Shown here piece after piece: positions 7,022-13,890 of a stretch of 14,297 nucleotides of DNA. The notes below the pieces were generated by a model. That model was not told the origin of the DNA and ran no database searches. It saw only the letters and a program-made list of their open reading frames with translations. Every line of letters starts with the position of its first letter. Positions within the stretch are counted from its first letter, which is position 1. A program made the position numbers and the translations under genes. Where the stretch lies: the NCBI GenBank assembly GCA_021106655.1, contig JAIOTT010000005.1, positions 1 through 14,297 on the forward strand, written 5' to 3'. The stretch comes from Bacteroidales bacterium. GTDB lineage: Bacteria > Bacteroidota > Bacteroidia > Bacteroidales > SMBSF77.

Positions 7022-7522
7022 ATGAAAATCCTCTACATCGTCCGTCATGCAAAGTCATCATGGGAACACCCTGAACTAGCTGATGTTGAGCGGCCACTCA
7101 TGGATAAAGGAATAAAAAAGACTTCCTATGTAACTGATTTTATTCAGCGAAAAGGATTAAGAGTTGATCTCATACTGAGCAGTCATGCCGTAAGGGCATA
7201 CGAAACGGCAAAGCTATTTGCTCCGGCCTTTTCTTACGATCCTGAAAAAATCATTATTAAAGATAGAATTTACGAATATTCCACTGACAGTCTTTTTGAT
7301 CTTCTTTATGAATTGGAAGATAATACAGATTCAGTAATGATGGTTGGACATAACCCTGCTTTTACCGATTTTGCAAATTGTTTTTCAGACAAACATATTG
7401 ACTGGCTTCCTACATCGGCTGTTGTATGCATAAATTTTCATACAAATAAATGGGAAGAGATAAGTATAGCCAAAAAGTTTATTGTGTTCGTGGTTTATCC
7501 TGAGATGCTGAAGAAGGCTTAA
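7022..7522 (+). CDS. SixA-like histidine phosphatase
   Basis: A 166-residue member of the histidine phosphatase (phosphoglycerate mutase-like) superfamily. The catalytic motif is R8-H9 in YIVRHAKSSW, with phosphate-binding Arg58 in SSHAVRAYETA, an acidic residue in RIYEYS (E85) and the second catalytic histidine in VGHNP (H110). The short length and the RHAKSSW form are those of the SixA group, whose E. coli member removes phosphate from histidine phosphotransfer domains. The substrate here cannot be told from sequence. The ATG lies 3 nt after the glyA stop codon, so it is probably translated from the glyA transcript; a functional link to glycine metabolism is not evident. It looks cytosolic and complete. 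Confidence 0.9.
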   Translation: MKILYIVRHAKSSWEHPELADVERPLMDKGIKKTSYVTDFIQRKGLRVDLILSSHAVRAYETAKLFAPAFSYDPEKIIIKDRIYEYSTDSLFDLLYELEDNTDSVMMVGHNPAFTDFANCFSDKHIDWLPTSAVVCINFHTNKWEEISIAKKFIVFVVYPEMLKKA

Positions 7523-7551
7523 TTTTTCGACCTGATTACCTTTTTTATTTC

Positions 7552-7559
7552 TAATTTTG
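7552..7559 (+). promoter_or_regulatory. Candidate -7 element for the moeA-moaA unit
   Basis: TAATTTTG is an exact match to the Bacteroidota -7 consensus TAnnTTTG, 29 nt before the moeA ATG at 7589. A -33 TTTG was not found at the expected distance. The gap between the phosphatase gene and moeA is only 66 nt and holds no riboswitch-sized structure. Confidence 0.4.
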
Positions 7560-7588
7560 CAACCATAAATAAATTAAATCCAAAACTC

Positions 7589-8761
7589 ATGATCTTATTT
7601 GAAGAAGCATATGATATTGTCATGAAACAGACAAGCAGTCTGAACACAGAGCAAATAAGTCTGGTGGATTCACCAGGACGGATATTGGCTGAGGATGTTG
7701 TCTCGGATGTCGATATGCCTCCTTTTAATAAGTCTGCAATGGATGGATATGCCTGTAGATTGGAAGACATCAAGAATGAACTGGAAGTTATTGAAACCAT
7801 TGCTGCGGGTAAAATACCTGTTAATACTGTCGGCAAAGGCCAATGCTCAAAAATTATGACCGGGGCAATGATACCAGAAGGAGCAGATTGTGTAATAATG
7901 ATTGAGCATACTGAAGAAATTGCTCAGAATAAAATCAAACTTACAAAAGACGATACCAGGATCAATATTGCCAAAAAAGGAGAAGATATAAAATCAGGTG
8001 ATCTGGTGATTGGGAAAGGCACAAAAATTAAACCACAACATGTTGCAGTGATGGCAGCTGTTGGATGTGCCTCACCTCTCATTGTAAAAAAACCTACTAT
8101 CGGAATCATTTCAACAGGAAACGAATTGGTTGAGCCTCAATATAAACCTGAAGTTTCACAAATCAGGAACAGCAATGCCTACCAGCTTATTGCACAGGTG
8201 GAAAAAGCCGGAGGCCAGCCAAACTATTATGGTATCGCTGAGGATACTGATAAAGCATTACTTAAAGTTATTGAAAAAGCAAGCTCTGAAAATGATCTCA
8301 CACTTCTTACAGGTGGTGTCTCAATGGGGGATTTTGATATCGTTCCAAAAATTCTCAGGCAATTAGGGTTTGAGCTTTTATTTGAAAGTATTGCAGTTCA
8401 ACCCGGAAAACCAACAACCTTTGCTGTAAAAAAAGATAAATTTTGTTTTGGCCTTCCGGGTAACCCTGTTTCTTCCTTCATGCAGTTTGAAACACTTGTG
8501 AAGCCTTTAATTTACAAAATGAGTGGCGGTGTTTATAAACCTATTGTCATTAGCCTTCCAATGGGAGCAGAATATAAAAGGAAACGCTCAGCACGAAAAT
8601 CAATTATTCCGGTCAGGATAGCTGATGGACAGGTTTTTCCTCTAAAATATCATGGATCGGCACATATTGCTTCGCTTGTTAATGCTGATGCAATCCTTAC
8701 TATCCCTATTGGGAAAACATTATTGGAAAAGGGAGAAATTATCGATGTACGACAGATTTAA
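7589..8761 (+). CDS. moeA: Molybdopterin molybdenumtransferase (MoeA)
   Basis: A 390-residue cytosolic enzyme for the last step of molybdenum cofactor synthesis: it inserts molybdate into adenylylated molybdopterin and releases AMP. Family motifs are in order: PPFNKSAMDGYA (44-55), KIMTGAMIPEGADCVIMIEH (88-107), IISTGNELVEP (174-184), QIRNSNAYQL (191-200), TGGVSMGDFD (241-250), VQPGKPTTFAV (270-280) and FGLPGNPVSSF (287-297). The C-terminal beta domain (about 315-390) is present, and the length is close to the usual 400 residues. The same fold can serve tungsten insertion, which sequence alone does not exclude. The last 17 nt overlap the start of moaA, indicating translational coupling. A -7 element lies just upstream. 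Confidence 0.96.
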   Translation: MILFEEAYDIVMKQTSSLNTEQISLVDSPGRILAEDVVSDVDMPPFNKSAMDGYACRLEDIKNELEVIETIAAGKIPVNTVGKGQCSKIMTGAMIPEGADCVIMIEHTEEIAQNKIKLTKDDTRINIAKKGEDIKSGDLVIGKGTKIKPQHVAVMAAVGCASPLIVKKPTIGIISTGNELVEPQYKPEVSQIRNSNAYQLIAQVEKAGGQPNYYGIAEDTDKALLKVIEKASSENDLTLLTGGVSMGDFDIVPKILRQLGFELLFESIAVQPGKPTTFAVKKDKFCFGLPGNPVSSFMQFETLVKPLIYKMSGGVYKPIVISLPMGAEYKRKRSARKSIIPVRIADGQVFPLKYHGSAHIASLVNADAILTIPIGKTLLEKGEIIDVRQI

Positions 8762-9545
8762 CAGACAGATAAATTATCTTAGGATATCAGTTACAGATAG
8801 GTGTAACCTGCGCTGCAGGTATTGTATGCCTGAACATGGTGTGCCTATGCTACCGCATCACGAAATTTTATCATTTGAAGAAATAGTAGAAATCGTAAAT
8901 GTTGGTGTAAACATGGGCATCAACAAAGTAAGGATAACAGGCGGCGACCCTCTTGTAAGAAAGAATATTGAGGAGCTGATATATTTATTGTCCCAAATTG
9001 ATGGCATCAGGGACCTGTCGATGACAACAAACGCTATCCTTCTTGATAAATATGCAAAGATACTTGCTGAAGCAGGTTTGCATAGAGTAAATATCAGTCT
9101 TGATACAGTTGATCCTGTAAAATATTCGTATATTACACGAGGTGGTGACATCGATAAGGTGTTCAGGGGTATTGAAGCTGCACGACAAGCAGGTTTATTA
9201 CCTATTAAGATCAATTGTGTTGTTGAAAGATCATCGGCAGAACCCGATGCTCAGGCTGTAAAAAAGTTCTGCATACAACATGATCTGGAAGTCAGGTTTA
9301 TACACCAGATGGACCTGAAAAATGGCAGTTTTTCTGTCGTTGAAGGAGGTGATGGAGGTAACTGCCGGAAATGTCACCGTCTTCGTCTTACTGCTAACGG
9401 TAAACTTAAACCATGTCTGTTCAATGATCTTGAATATGACGTAAGAGAACTTGGAGCTGAACAAGCAATTAAAAAAGCGGTGGAAAATAAACCTGAATGC
9501 GGAACTATGAATAACCTGAATAAGTTTCATAATATAGGTGGATAG
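8745..9545 (+). CDS. moaA: GTP 3',8-cyclase (MoaA), compact form
   Basis: A radical SAM enzyme that, with MoaC, converts GTP to cyclic pyranopterin monophosphate. The N-terminal cluster motif is Cys20, Cys24 and Cys27 in RISVTDRCNLRCRYCMP. The SAM motif reads TGGDPL (65-70) rather than the usual TGGEPL. The C-terminal [4Fe-4S] ligands Cys207, Cys210 and Cys224 keep the CxxC-x13-C spacing, the GTP-binding arginines in HRLRLTANG remain, and the essential GlyGly end is present (265-266). At 266 residues it is about 55-65 shorter than typical MoaA. The loss lies between RFIHQMD (184-190) and the second cluster. With all catalytic parts kept, it is probably functional. An in-frame ATG at 8652 would add 31 residues unrelated to the family, so 8745, overlapping moeA by 17 nt, is preferred. 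Confidence 0.9.
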   Translation: MYDRFNRQINYLRISVTDRCNLRCRYCMPEHGVPMLPHHEILSFEEIVEIVNVGVNMGINKVRITGGDPLVRKNIEELIYLLSQIDGIRDLSMTTNAILLDKYAKILAEAGLHRVNISLDTVDPVKYSYITRGGDIDKVFRGIEAARQAGLLPIKINCVVERSSAEPDAQAVKKFCIQHDLEVRFIHQMDLKNGSFSVVEGGDGGNCRKCHRLRLTANGKLKPCLFNDLEYDVRELGAEQAIKKAVENKPECGTMNNLNKFHNIGG

Positions 9546-9558
9546 ATGTTAGGGAAGT

Positions 9559-9594
9559 AGCAGTGGCAGTGGCAGTAGCAGTGGCAGTGGCAGT
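9559..9594 (+). repeat. Hexanucleotide tandem repeat between moaA and moaC
   Basis: Six contiguous copies of RGCAGT fill 36 nt, arranged as two identical 18-mers (AGCAGT, GGCAGT, GGCAGT). The array begins 14 nt after the moaA stop. It could vary by slippage and so change the spacing ahead of moaC, which starts 37 nt further on. The unit length is a multiple of three, but no open frame through it was recognised as a gene. Confidence 0.85.
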
Positions 9595-9631
9595 AAACAG
9601 AACTTAAACCATAAACTATAAACTAAGGCAT

Positions 9632-10087
9632 ATGAGCAAACTAAGCCATACTGATAAACAAGGTAAAGCTAAAATGGTGGATGTGGGACATAAAAATGAT
9701 CAGTTGCGTACTGCCAAAGCAAGTGGTAATATTAAACTACAACCCAAAACCATTGAACTTATCAAAAATAATGAAATAAAAAAGGGGGACGTTCTGAGCA
9801 TTGCTGAATTTGCAGGTATACAGGGTGGGAAGCAGACAAGCAATCTAATTCCATTGTGCCATCCATTGCAGATCACTAAAATTGATGTTAAGACTAAGAT
9901 AACAGAGACAGGAGTGTGTGTTGAAAGCGAAGCAAGATGTGTGGGCAAAACAGGTATAGAAATGGAAGCACTGACGACAGTTAATATTGCTTTGCTTACT
10001 ATTTATGATATGTGTAAGGCAGTTGATAAGGAGATGGAAATCGGACCGATCAGGCTTATAGAGAAAACAAAAAAAGATATGCATTAG
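9632..10087 (+). CDS. moaC: Cyclic pyranopterin monophosphate synthase (MoaC)
   Basis: A 151-residue protein that rearranges the MoaA product to cyclic pyranopterin monophosphate, the first stable intermediate of molybdenum cofactor synthesis. Family motifs: MVDVGHK (15-21), KKGDVLSIAEFAGIQGGKQTS (50-70), NLIPLCHPLQITKI (71-84), CVGKTGIEMEALT (103-115) and YDMCKAVDKEM (125-135). Likely active-site residues are Lys51, His77, Asp126 and Lys129, matching known MoaC positions. Length is normal. It is separated from moaA by 86 nt carrying the hexamer repeat. The start at 9632 has AAGG about 6 nt upstream. It is on the same strand as moaA and the downstream fusion gene and is probably in the same cluster transcript. 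Confidence 0.95.
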   Translation: MSKLSHTDKQGKAKMVDVGHKNDQLRTAKASGNIKLQPKTIELIKNNEIKKGDVLSIAEFAGIQGGKQTSNLIPLCHPLQITKIDVKTKITETGVCVESEARCVGKTGIEMEALTTVNIALLTIYDMCKAVDKEMEIGPIRLIEKTKKDMH

Positions 10088-10092
10088 GGATA

Positions 10093-10189
10093 TAGTTAAT
10101 TAGGTTATTAAAATGACCTCTTTTGATTTAATTCCTTACTTACTCATTTAACTTAATTAACGAATCAACTCACAATACCTAATTAACTA
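10093..10189. repeat. 13-bp inverted repeat spanning the moaC/MOSC-MogA gap
   Basis: TAGTTAATTAGGT at 10093-10105 is the exact reverse complement of 10177-10189, separated by 71 nt. The right arm ends 3 nt before the ATG of the MOSC-MogA gene, so base pairing could cover the translation start. The enclosed DNA is AT-rich and contains a further TTAATTAA. The role is unknown; a regulatory structure or the ends of a decayed small element are possible. Confidence 0.5.
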
Positions 10190-10192
10190 AAC

Positions 10193-11113
10193 ATGGCTGA
10201 AATAGTAATCTTATCGGTAAATAAATCTGAGAAAAGAGGTACAAGTAAATATCCCACTGAGGAAATACAGCTTGATATGAATGGAATTGTGGGTGATGGG
10301 CATGCAGGAAAATGGAACAGGCAGATCAGTCTGCTTGATATCTCACATGTTGAGCATTTCAGAAAACTGACAAGTAGCCGGGAGTTTAAGTATGGAGAGT
10401 TCTCGGAAAACATAACACTAAAAGGTTTAGGTAGCTTAGAAATAAACAGATTTGATAAGTTTAGCTCCGGAAATGTTGAAATAGAAGTTACTCAAACAGG
10501 AAAACCATTTCACAGCAAATTCAAAGATGCAGGAAATTATGTGATGCCTAAGACAGGAGTTTTTTGCAGAGTAGTTAGGCCGGGTATTTTAAAAGCCTCT
10601 GATAAATTTACATATCACCCAAAAACATTTAAAATTCTTGTTATCACTCTAAGCGACCGGGCCAGTACAGGAGAATATGAAGATAGAAGTGGCCCGAGAA
10701 TTCGTGAGCTTTCTGATATATTTTTCGCAAAGACAGGATGGCGCTTTAAGATCACAAATGAGGTTATCCCGGATGATGCTAAAGTACTTGAAGGAATATT
10801 AAAAAAAGCTAAGGAAGAGAATGATGTAATTTTTACAACAGGAGGCACAGGGATAGGCCCGAGGGACATTACTCCTGAGGTTGTAAAAGCATTATTGGAT
10901 AAAGAGATTCCCGGTGTGATGGAGATGATCCGTTTAAAATATGGTATTGAAAAACCTAATGCATTACTGAGCCGGGGCATTGCCGGTGTGATGGGGAAAA
11001 GCCTGATATACTCTCTTCCGGGAAGCGTAAGGGCAGTAAATGATTATATGACAGAAATATTAAAAACTCTGGAACATCTGATCTATATGCAGCATGGAAT
11101 AGATGCACATTAA
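10193..11113 (+). CDS. MOSC domain-MogA/MoaB fusion (molybdopterin adenylyltransferase)
   Basis: A 306-residue two-domain protein. Residues 1-142 form a MOSC domain: GIVGDGHAGKWNRQISLLD (31-49), YGEFSENIT (67-75), EVTQTGKPFHSKF (98-110), YVMPKTGVFCRVV (116-128). Residues about 146-300 form a MogA/MoaB domain: LVITLSDRASTGEYEDRSGPRI (149-170), FTTGGTGIGPRDITPEVV (214-231) and SLPGSVRAV (274-282). The MogA half activates molybdopterin by adenylylation, feeding MoeA. MOSC domains are predicted sulfur carriers acting through a conserved cysteine; small MOSC proteins usually read GKxCHxxC here, but this one reads GKPFHSKF, so both cysteines are missing and only Cys125 remains nearby. The fusion fits its place after moeA, moaA and moaC. 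Function of the MogA half is well supported, that of the MOSC half is uncertain. Confidence 0.92.
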   Translation: MAEIVILSVNKSEKRGTSKYPTEEIQLDMNGIVGDGHAGKWNRQISLLDISHVEHFRKLTSSREFKYGEFSENITLKGLGSLEINRFDKFSSGNVEIEVTQTGKPFHSKFKDAGNYVMPKTGVFCRVVRPGILKASDKFTYHPKTFKILVITLSDRASTGEYEDRSGPRIRELSDIFFAKTGWRFKITNEVIPDDAKVLEGILKKAKEENDVIFTTGGTGIGPRDITPEVVKALLDKEIPGVMEMIRLKYGIEKPNALLSRGIAGVMGKSLIYSLPGSVRAVNDYMTEILKTLEHLIYMQHGIDAH

Positions 11114-11136
11114 TGAAAGACAGATTAATTAATTCC

Positions 11137-11225
11137 TCACGCAAAGGCGCAGAGACGCAAAGAATTTAAGATTTTAATATATGTTGACAATTAATTATGC
11201 TTGGCGACTTTGCGGCTTGGCGTGA
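11137..11225. repeat. CGCAAAG-type imperfect palindrome
   Basis: Arms 11137-11162 and 11200-11225 are reverse complements at 21 of 26 positions. They begin TCACGCAAAG and end CTTGGCGTGA, enclosing 37 nt of AT-rich DNA. The left arm itself repeats CGCAAAG/CGCAGAG. The element fills most of the 129-nt gap between the MOSC-MogA gene and the HD-domain gene. From memory, similar sequences are scattered between genes in many bacterial genomes, so this is probably one copy of a dispersed family. It could also stabilise or end the upstream transcript. Confidence 0.7.
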
Positions 11226-11242
11226 ATTTTTTATAAATTATT

Positions 11243-11797
11243 ATGGACAGACAAAAAGCAATAGAACTCTTACATCAGTATATTAAAAACGAAAACCTAA
11301 TAAAGCATTGCTATGCCTCAGAGGCAGTGATGAGGGCACTTGCAGAAAAACTGGATCAGGATGCTGACAAATGGGCTATGGCCGGACTTCTGCATGACCT
11401 TGATGTTGAAATGGTAAATGCCGACCCAAAAATTCACGGGCTGGAAACTGCAAAGATACTTAAGAATAAAGGAGTTGACCCGGAGATCATCGATGCTATC
11501 AGAATGCACAACGAAGAAGCCCATGGAGAAATCCGAAGCACATTATTTCATCATGCCCTGGCTGCCGGTGAAACCATAACAGGACTTATTATTGCAACAA
11601 GCCTTGTTTATCCTGATAAGAAAATACACAGTGTAAAACCAAAATCTATTACCAAACGGATGAAACAAAAAGCCTTCGCCGCATCTGTGAGTCGCGAAAC
11701 AATTATGGAATGTGAAAAGCTGGATATACCCCTGCCGGATTTCGCAGTGATCTGTTTGGATGCTATGAAAGGGATACATGAGGAACTTGGACTTTAA
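11243..11797 (+). CDS. HD/HDIG-domain metal-dependent phosphohydrolase
   Basis: A 184-residue protein of the HDIG type. Candidate metal ligands are His22 (HCYASEAVMRALA), the His51-Asp52 pair in AGLLHDLDVE, and His89 in AIRMHNEEAHG; His65 (KIHGLETA) is a further conserved-looking histidine. The helix ending in AAGETITGLIIA (107-118) has Glu110 where relatives usually have Asp. The later segment KSITKRMKQKAFAASVSRETI (134-154) is typical of this small stand-alone family. It is probably a cytosolic hydrolase of a nucleotide or other phosphoester; the substrate is not predictable. It lies downstream of the molybdenum-cofactor genes on the same strand but is separated by a palindromic repeat, so cotranscription is uncertain. 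Confidence 0.88.
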   Translation: MDRQKAIELLHQYIKNENLIKHCYASEAVMRALAEKLDQDADKWAMAGLLHDLDVEMVNADPKIHGLETAKILKNKGVDPEIIDAIRMHNEEAHGEIRSTLFHHALAAGETITGLIIATSLVYPDKKIHSVKPKSITKRMKQKAFAASVSRETIMECEKLDIPLPDFAVICLDAMKGIHEELGL

Positions 11798-11826
11798 CAT
11801 ACAGATGTGAATAAATTATTGTCTGT

Positions 11827-11859
11827 TTTGATATTTGACTACTAATTGAACTAACTTTG
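11827..11859 (+). promoter_or_regulatory. Bacteroidota-type promoter for the FtsB/DivIC gene
   Basis: TTTG at 11827-11830, a 21-nt spacer and TAACTTTG at 11852-11859 match the Bacteroidota housekeeping consensus (TTTG-N19-21-TAnnTTTG) exactly. The predicted start of transcription near 11866 leaves a leader of about 14 nt before the ATG at 11880. This is the clearest promoter in the window. Confidence 0.65.
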
Positions 11860-11879
11860 TACTGAAATTCACTGTTGCC

Positions 11880-12173
11880 ATGTACAAAAAAATCTTTCTC
11901 CGCTTAAAAGATAAATACATCCTTATCACATTGGCTTTTTTAGTCTGGATTTCCTTTTTTGATACACATAATCTGATCTCCCAATTCAAGCGTACTCGGG
12001 TACTTAAAGATGTACAAAGCGAGAAACAATACTATCTTGAAGAAATAAAAAGCGATAGCATTGCCACCATGGAGCTCACCTCAGATAAAGAACACCTCGA
12101 AAAGTTCGCCCGCGAAAAATATTTGATGAAAAAAGATGATGAGGATATTTTTCTGATTATCAAGGAGGAATGA
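11880..12173 (+). CDS. FtsB/DivIC-family septum formation initiator
   Basis: A 97-residue bitopic membrane protein. A short basic cytosolic tail (MYKKIFLRLKDK) is followed by one transmembrane helix (about 13-30, YILITLAFLVWISFF), then a periplasmic segment likely to form a coiled coil (about 33-62). It ends with the family mark HLEKFAREKYLMKKDDEDIFLI (72-93). FtsB/DivIC proteins join the divisome and link early to late division proteins. Size, topology and the EKFAREKY motif agree with the Bacteroidota version; whether it should be called FtsB or DivIC cannot be decided from sequence. It has its own promoter and converges on the OstA-like gene. Confidence 0.88.
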   Translation: MYKKIFLRLKDKYILITLAFLVWISFFDTHNLISQFKRTRVLKDVQSEKQYYLEEIKSDSIATMELTSDKEHLEKFAREKYLMKKDDEDIFLIIKEE

Positions 12174-12250
12174 TTGATTAATCGATTGACAATTTATGCT
12201 CCGTCCTGTGTTCACCACTTTTAGAAGAAAATTAATTCTTGGCTCTGTCC

Positions 12251-12287
12251 CACCCATAACTAGTGTATTTTGTTTTTGATATGGGTG
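12251..12287. repeat. Small inverted repeat in the convergent gap
   Basis: CACCCATA (12251-12258) pairs with TATGGGTG (12280-12287) around a 21-nt T-rich loop, in the 160-nt gap between two converging genes. A bidirectional terminator would be expected here, but the stem is short and lacks a following T-run. Nothing else was recognised in the gap. Confidence 0.4.
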
Positions 12288-12333
12288 ACCCGAATAGCAA
12301 ATACAGGAAGAAGACAAGAAATCAAAGAAGTAA

Positions 12334-13890
12334 TTATTCAATCTTACCAGGAGAGTCCTCTTGAAAAATATCAAACTTATTCTTTGGCCTTATCTCATCG
12401 AGCCATATAAAACCCTTAAGCTTCCTTTCCTGTGGTGGGATCTCCTCTTCAGGGTATAAAGTTGCATCAGGCCTGTCGATGTATGTGATGGTCTTAAATT
12501 CTTTGTTCTCTAAATAGATCAGCATTTCACTAGATCTTGCCTGATTAATGCCGATCAGGGCATTATCTTCTTCTCTTACATAATAGATAGTTTCGGAATT
12601 GCCCTTAACCATTATCTTATAAAGTTCATTGTCTTTGAAAAAACTTATCATATTCTTACCTTTGATCTGGTTAAAACAATTCGTATCATTTTTTGAGATG
12701 ATTAGGGCTGAATGTATTAAAAGCATCTTTTCGATCTGATTATTTTTGGTAAGTAAGACGATAGTATCAGCAATTAACTGATTATCTTCCGACCAGATCA
12801 CTGGTTGATCAAATAGGGTTATCGTCGAATCCTGGAAATTATAGACCAGCGAATCGCACTTGCCCTGTATATCATTTTTATAGAATTTAGTTTTATAATA
12901 TGCAAATAAGGCCTGTGCTTGCTGTTCACTGTCGAAAATAACTTTGAGTGTATCCGCATGCAAAAATAATGAATCGGCCTCATCGATCAGTATGGCTGTG
13001 GCACTATCGGTCATAAAAGAATATCCATCGTTTTCATAATACATTGAATTATTACCTTTTACAATAACATTCTGTGCAGTGTCAATCATAGTAACATTAT
13101 TGGTGGCTTTCCCAAGGCCGGTATTCCTGTTGTAATATAAACTATCCCCTTTAATAATTTGTTCTCTTTTTTGAAAATATGCATTCCTGCTGAAACGTGA
13201 AATATCAGTCAGCGTGTTATACCATCCGTTTTCGCAATAAATAATATTTTCATCACTTGTGATATATGAAGGTCCAAGAAAATAGGAAATTTCTGATGTT
13301 GTATTGTACATAAGTGTATCTGAAGTAATAGTATATTTCGGATTAATAAGGACTACACTATCTTTAAAAAAGAACTCCTTTGAGTTTGTATAGTAATATC
13401 CGATAAAACTGGTAAGTTTATTTTCTGTATCAACAATTTTTCCTCCATCATAATAATGAGCAATTTTCGTATTCCTGTCATAAACCAAGTGGTTTGTAGT
13501 AAGAACAGCATTATTGTCAACGAGTCTGACGTTCTTATTCAGGTATGCAATTTTATTATTTCCGTCATAATTCAATAAATCTGAATAAATATTCAAAGAA
13601 TCATTAACTTTTATCCTGACATTCCCGAATGCTTCAAGGTTATTTGTTGCATCATGCATATAGGCACTATCGCATAATAAGTATGCACTGTCATGTTCAA
13701 AGATCACATCCCCAATAAGTCTTTTTACATTTTCGTCAAGGCGTTTATCATATTGCATAGATCCGGCTTGTATCAATCTGATTTTTGTAGTTTTCTGGGA
13801 AAATGCAACTTCAGGTATGAATGAGCAAAAACTCACTAATACCACAAGTTTAAATGAAATGAAGTAATATTTGAAGCTAGCTTTGCTCAT
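12334..13890 (-). CDS. OstA-like (LptA/LptD N-domain-like) envelope protein
   Basis: A 518-residue exported protein. Residues 1 to about 32 form a signal peptide (basic start, hydrophobic KLVVLVSFCSF, then EVAFSQ). The rest is a long series of beta strands of the OstA/LptA jelly-roll type: GSMQYDKR, RLIGDVIFEHDSAYLLCDSA, NLEAFGNVRIKVNDSLNIYSD, NKIAYLNKNVRLVDN, and repeated SDTLMYN- and GDSLYYNR-type segments. In proteobacteria such folds carry lipopolysaccharide across the periplasm; the Bacteroidota OstA-like proteins are thought to act likewise. A Pro/Glu-rich stretch (YPEEEIPPQER) and LKGFIWLDEIRP mark the C-terminus. No LptD barrel is present. Its ATG overlaps the stop codon of the upstream PepSY-like gene by 4 nt (ATGA), implying coupled translation. 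Confidence 0.88.
   Translation of the reverse strand: MSKASFKYYFISFKLVVLVSFCSFIPEVAFSQKTTKIRLIQAGSMQYDKRLDENVKRLIGDVIFEHDSAYLLCDSAYMHDATNNLEAFGNVRIKVNDSLNIYSDLLNYDGNNKIAYLNKNVRLVDNNAVLTTNHLVYDRNTKIAHYYDGGKIVDTENKLTSFIGYYYTNSKEFFFKDSVVLINPKYTITSDTLMYNTTSEISYFLGPSYITSDENIIYCENGWYNTLTDISRFSRNAYFQKREQIIKGDSLYYNRNTGLGKATNNVTMIDTAQNVIVKGNNSMYYENDGYSFMTDSATAILIDEADSLFLHADTLKVIFDSEQQAQALFAYYKTKFYKNDIQGKCDSLVYNFQDSTITLFDQPVIWSEDNQLIADTIVLLTKNNQIEKMLLIHSALIISKNDTNCFNQIKGKNMISFFKDNELYKIMVKGNSETIYYVREEDNALIGINQARSSEMLIYLENKEFKTITYIDRPDATLYPEEEIPPQERKLKGFIWLDEIRPKNKFDIFQEDSPGKIE

Noticed and set aside
7523..7588. Possible molybdenum-cofactor riboswitch before moeA
   Set aside because: The gap is only 66 nt and AT-rich, too short and unstructured for that RNA.
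7519..7836. Minus-strand frame over the moeA start
   Set aside because: It is antisense to well-supported moeA codons and has no family features.
8652..8744. Upstream in-frame start for MoaA
   Set aside because: The 31 added residues lie inside moeA and match nothing in MoaA; MYDRFNRQINYLRISVTDRC is the family start.
12281..12364. 27-codon plus-strand frame beginning MGDPNSKYRKK
   Set aside because: It is basic and could be a remnant of a mobile gene, but it is too short and overlaps the 3' end of the OstA-like gene.
12081..12374. Minus-strand frame of 97 codons across the convergent gap
   Set aside because: It overlaps the ends of both flanking genes and has no recognisable domain.
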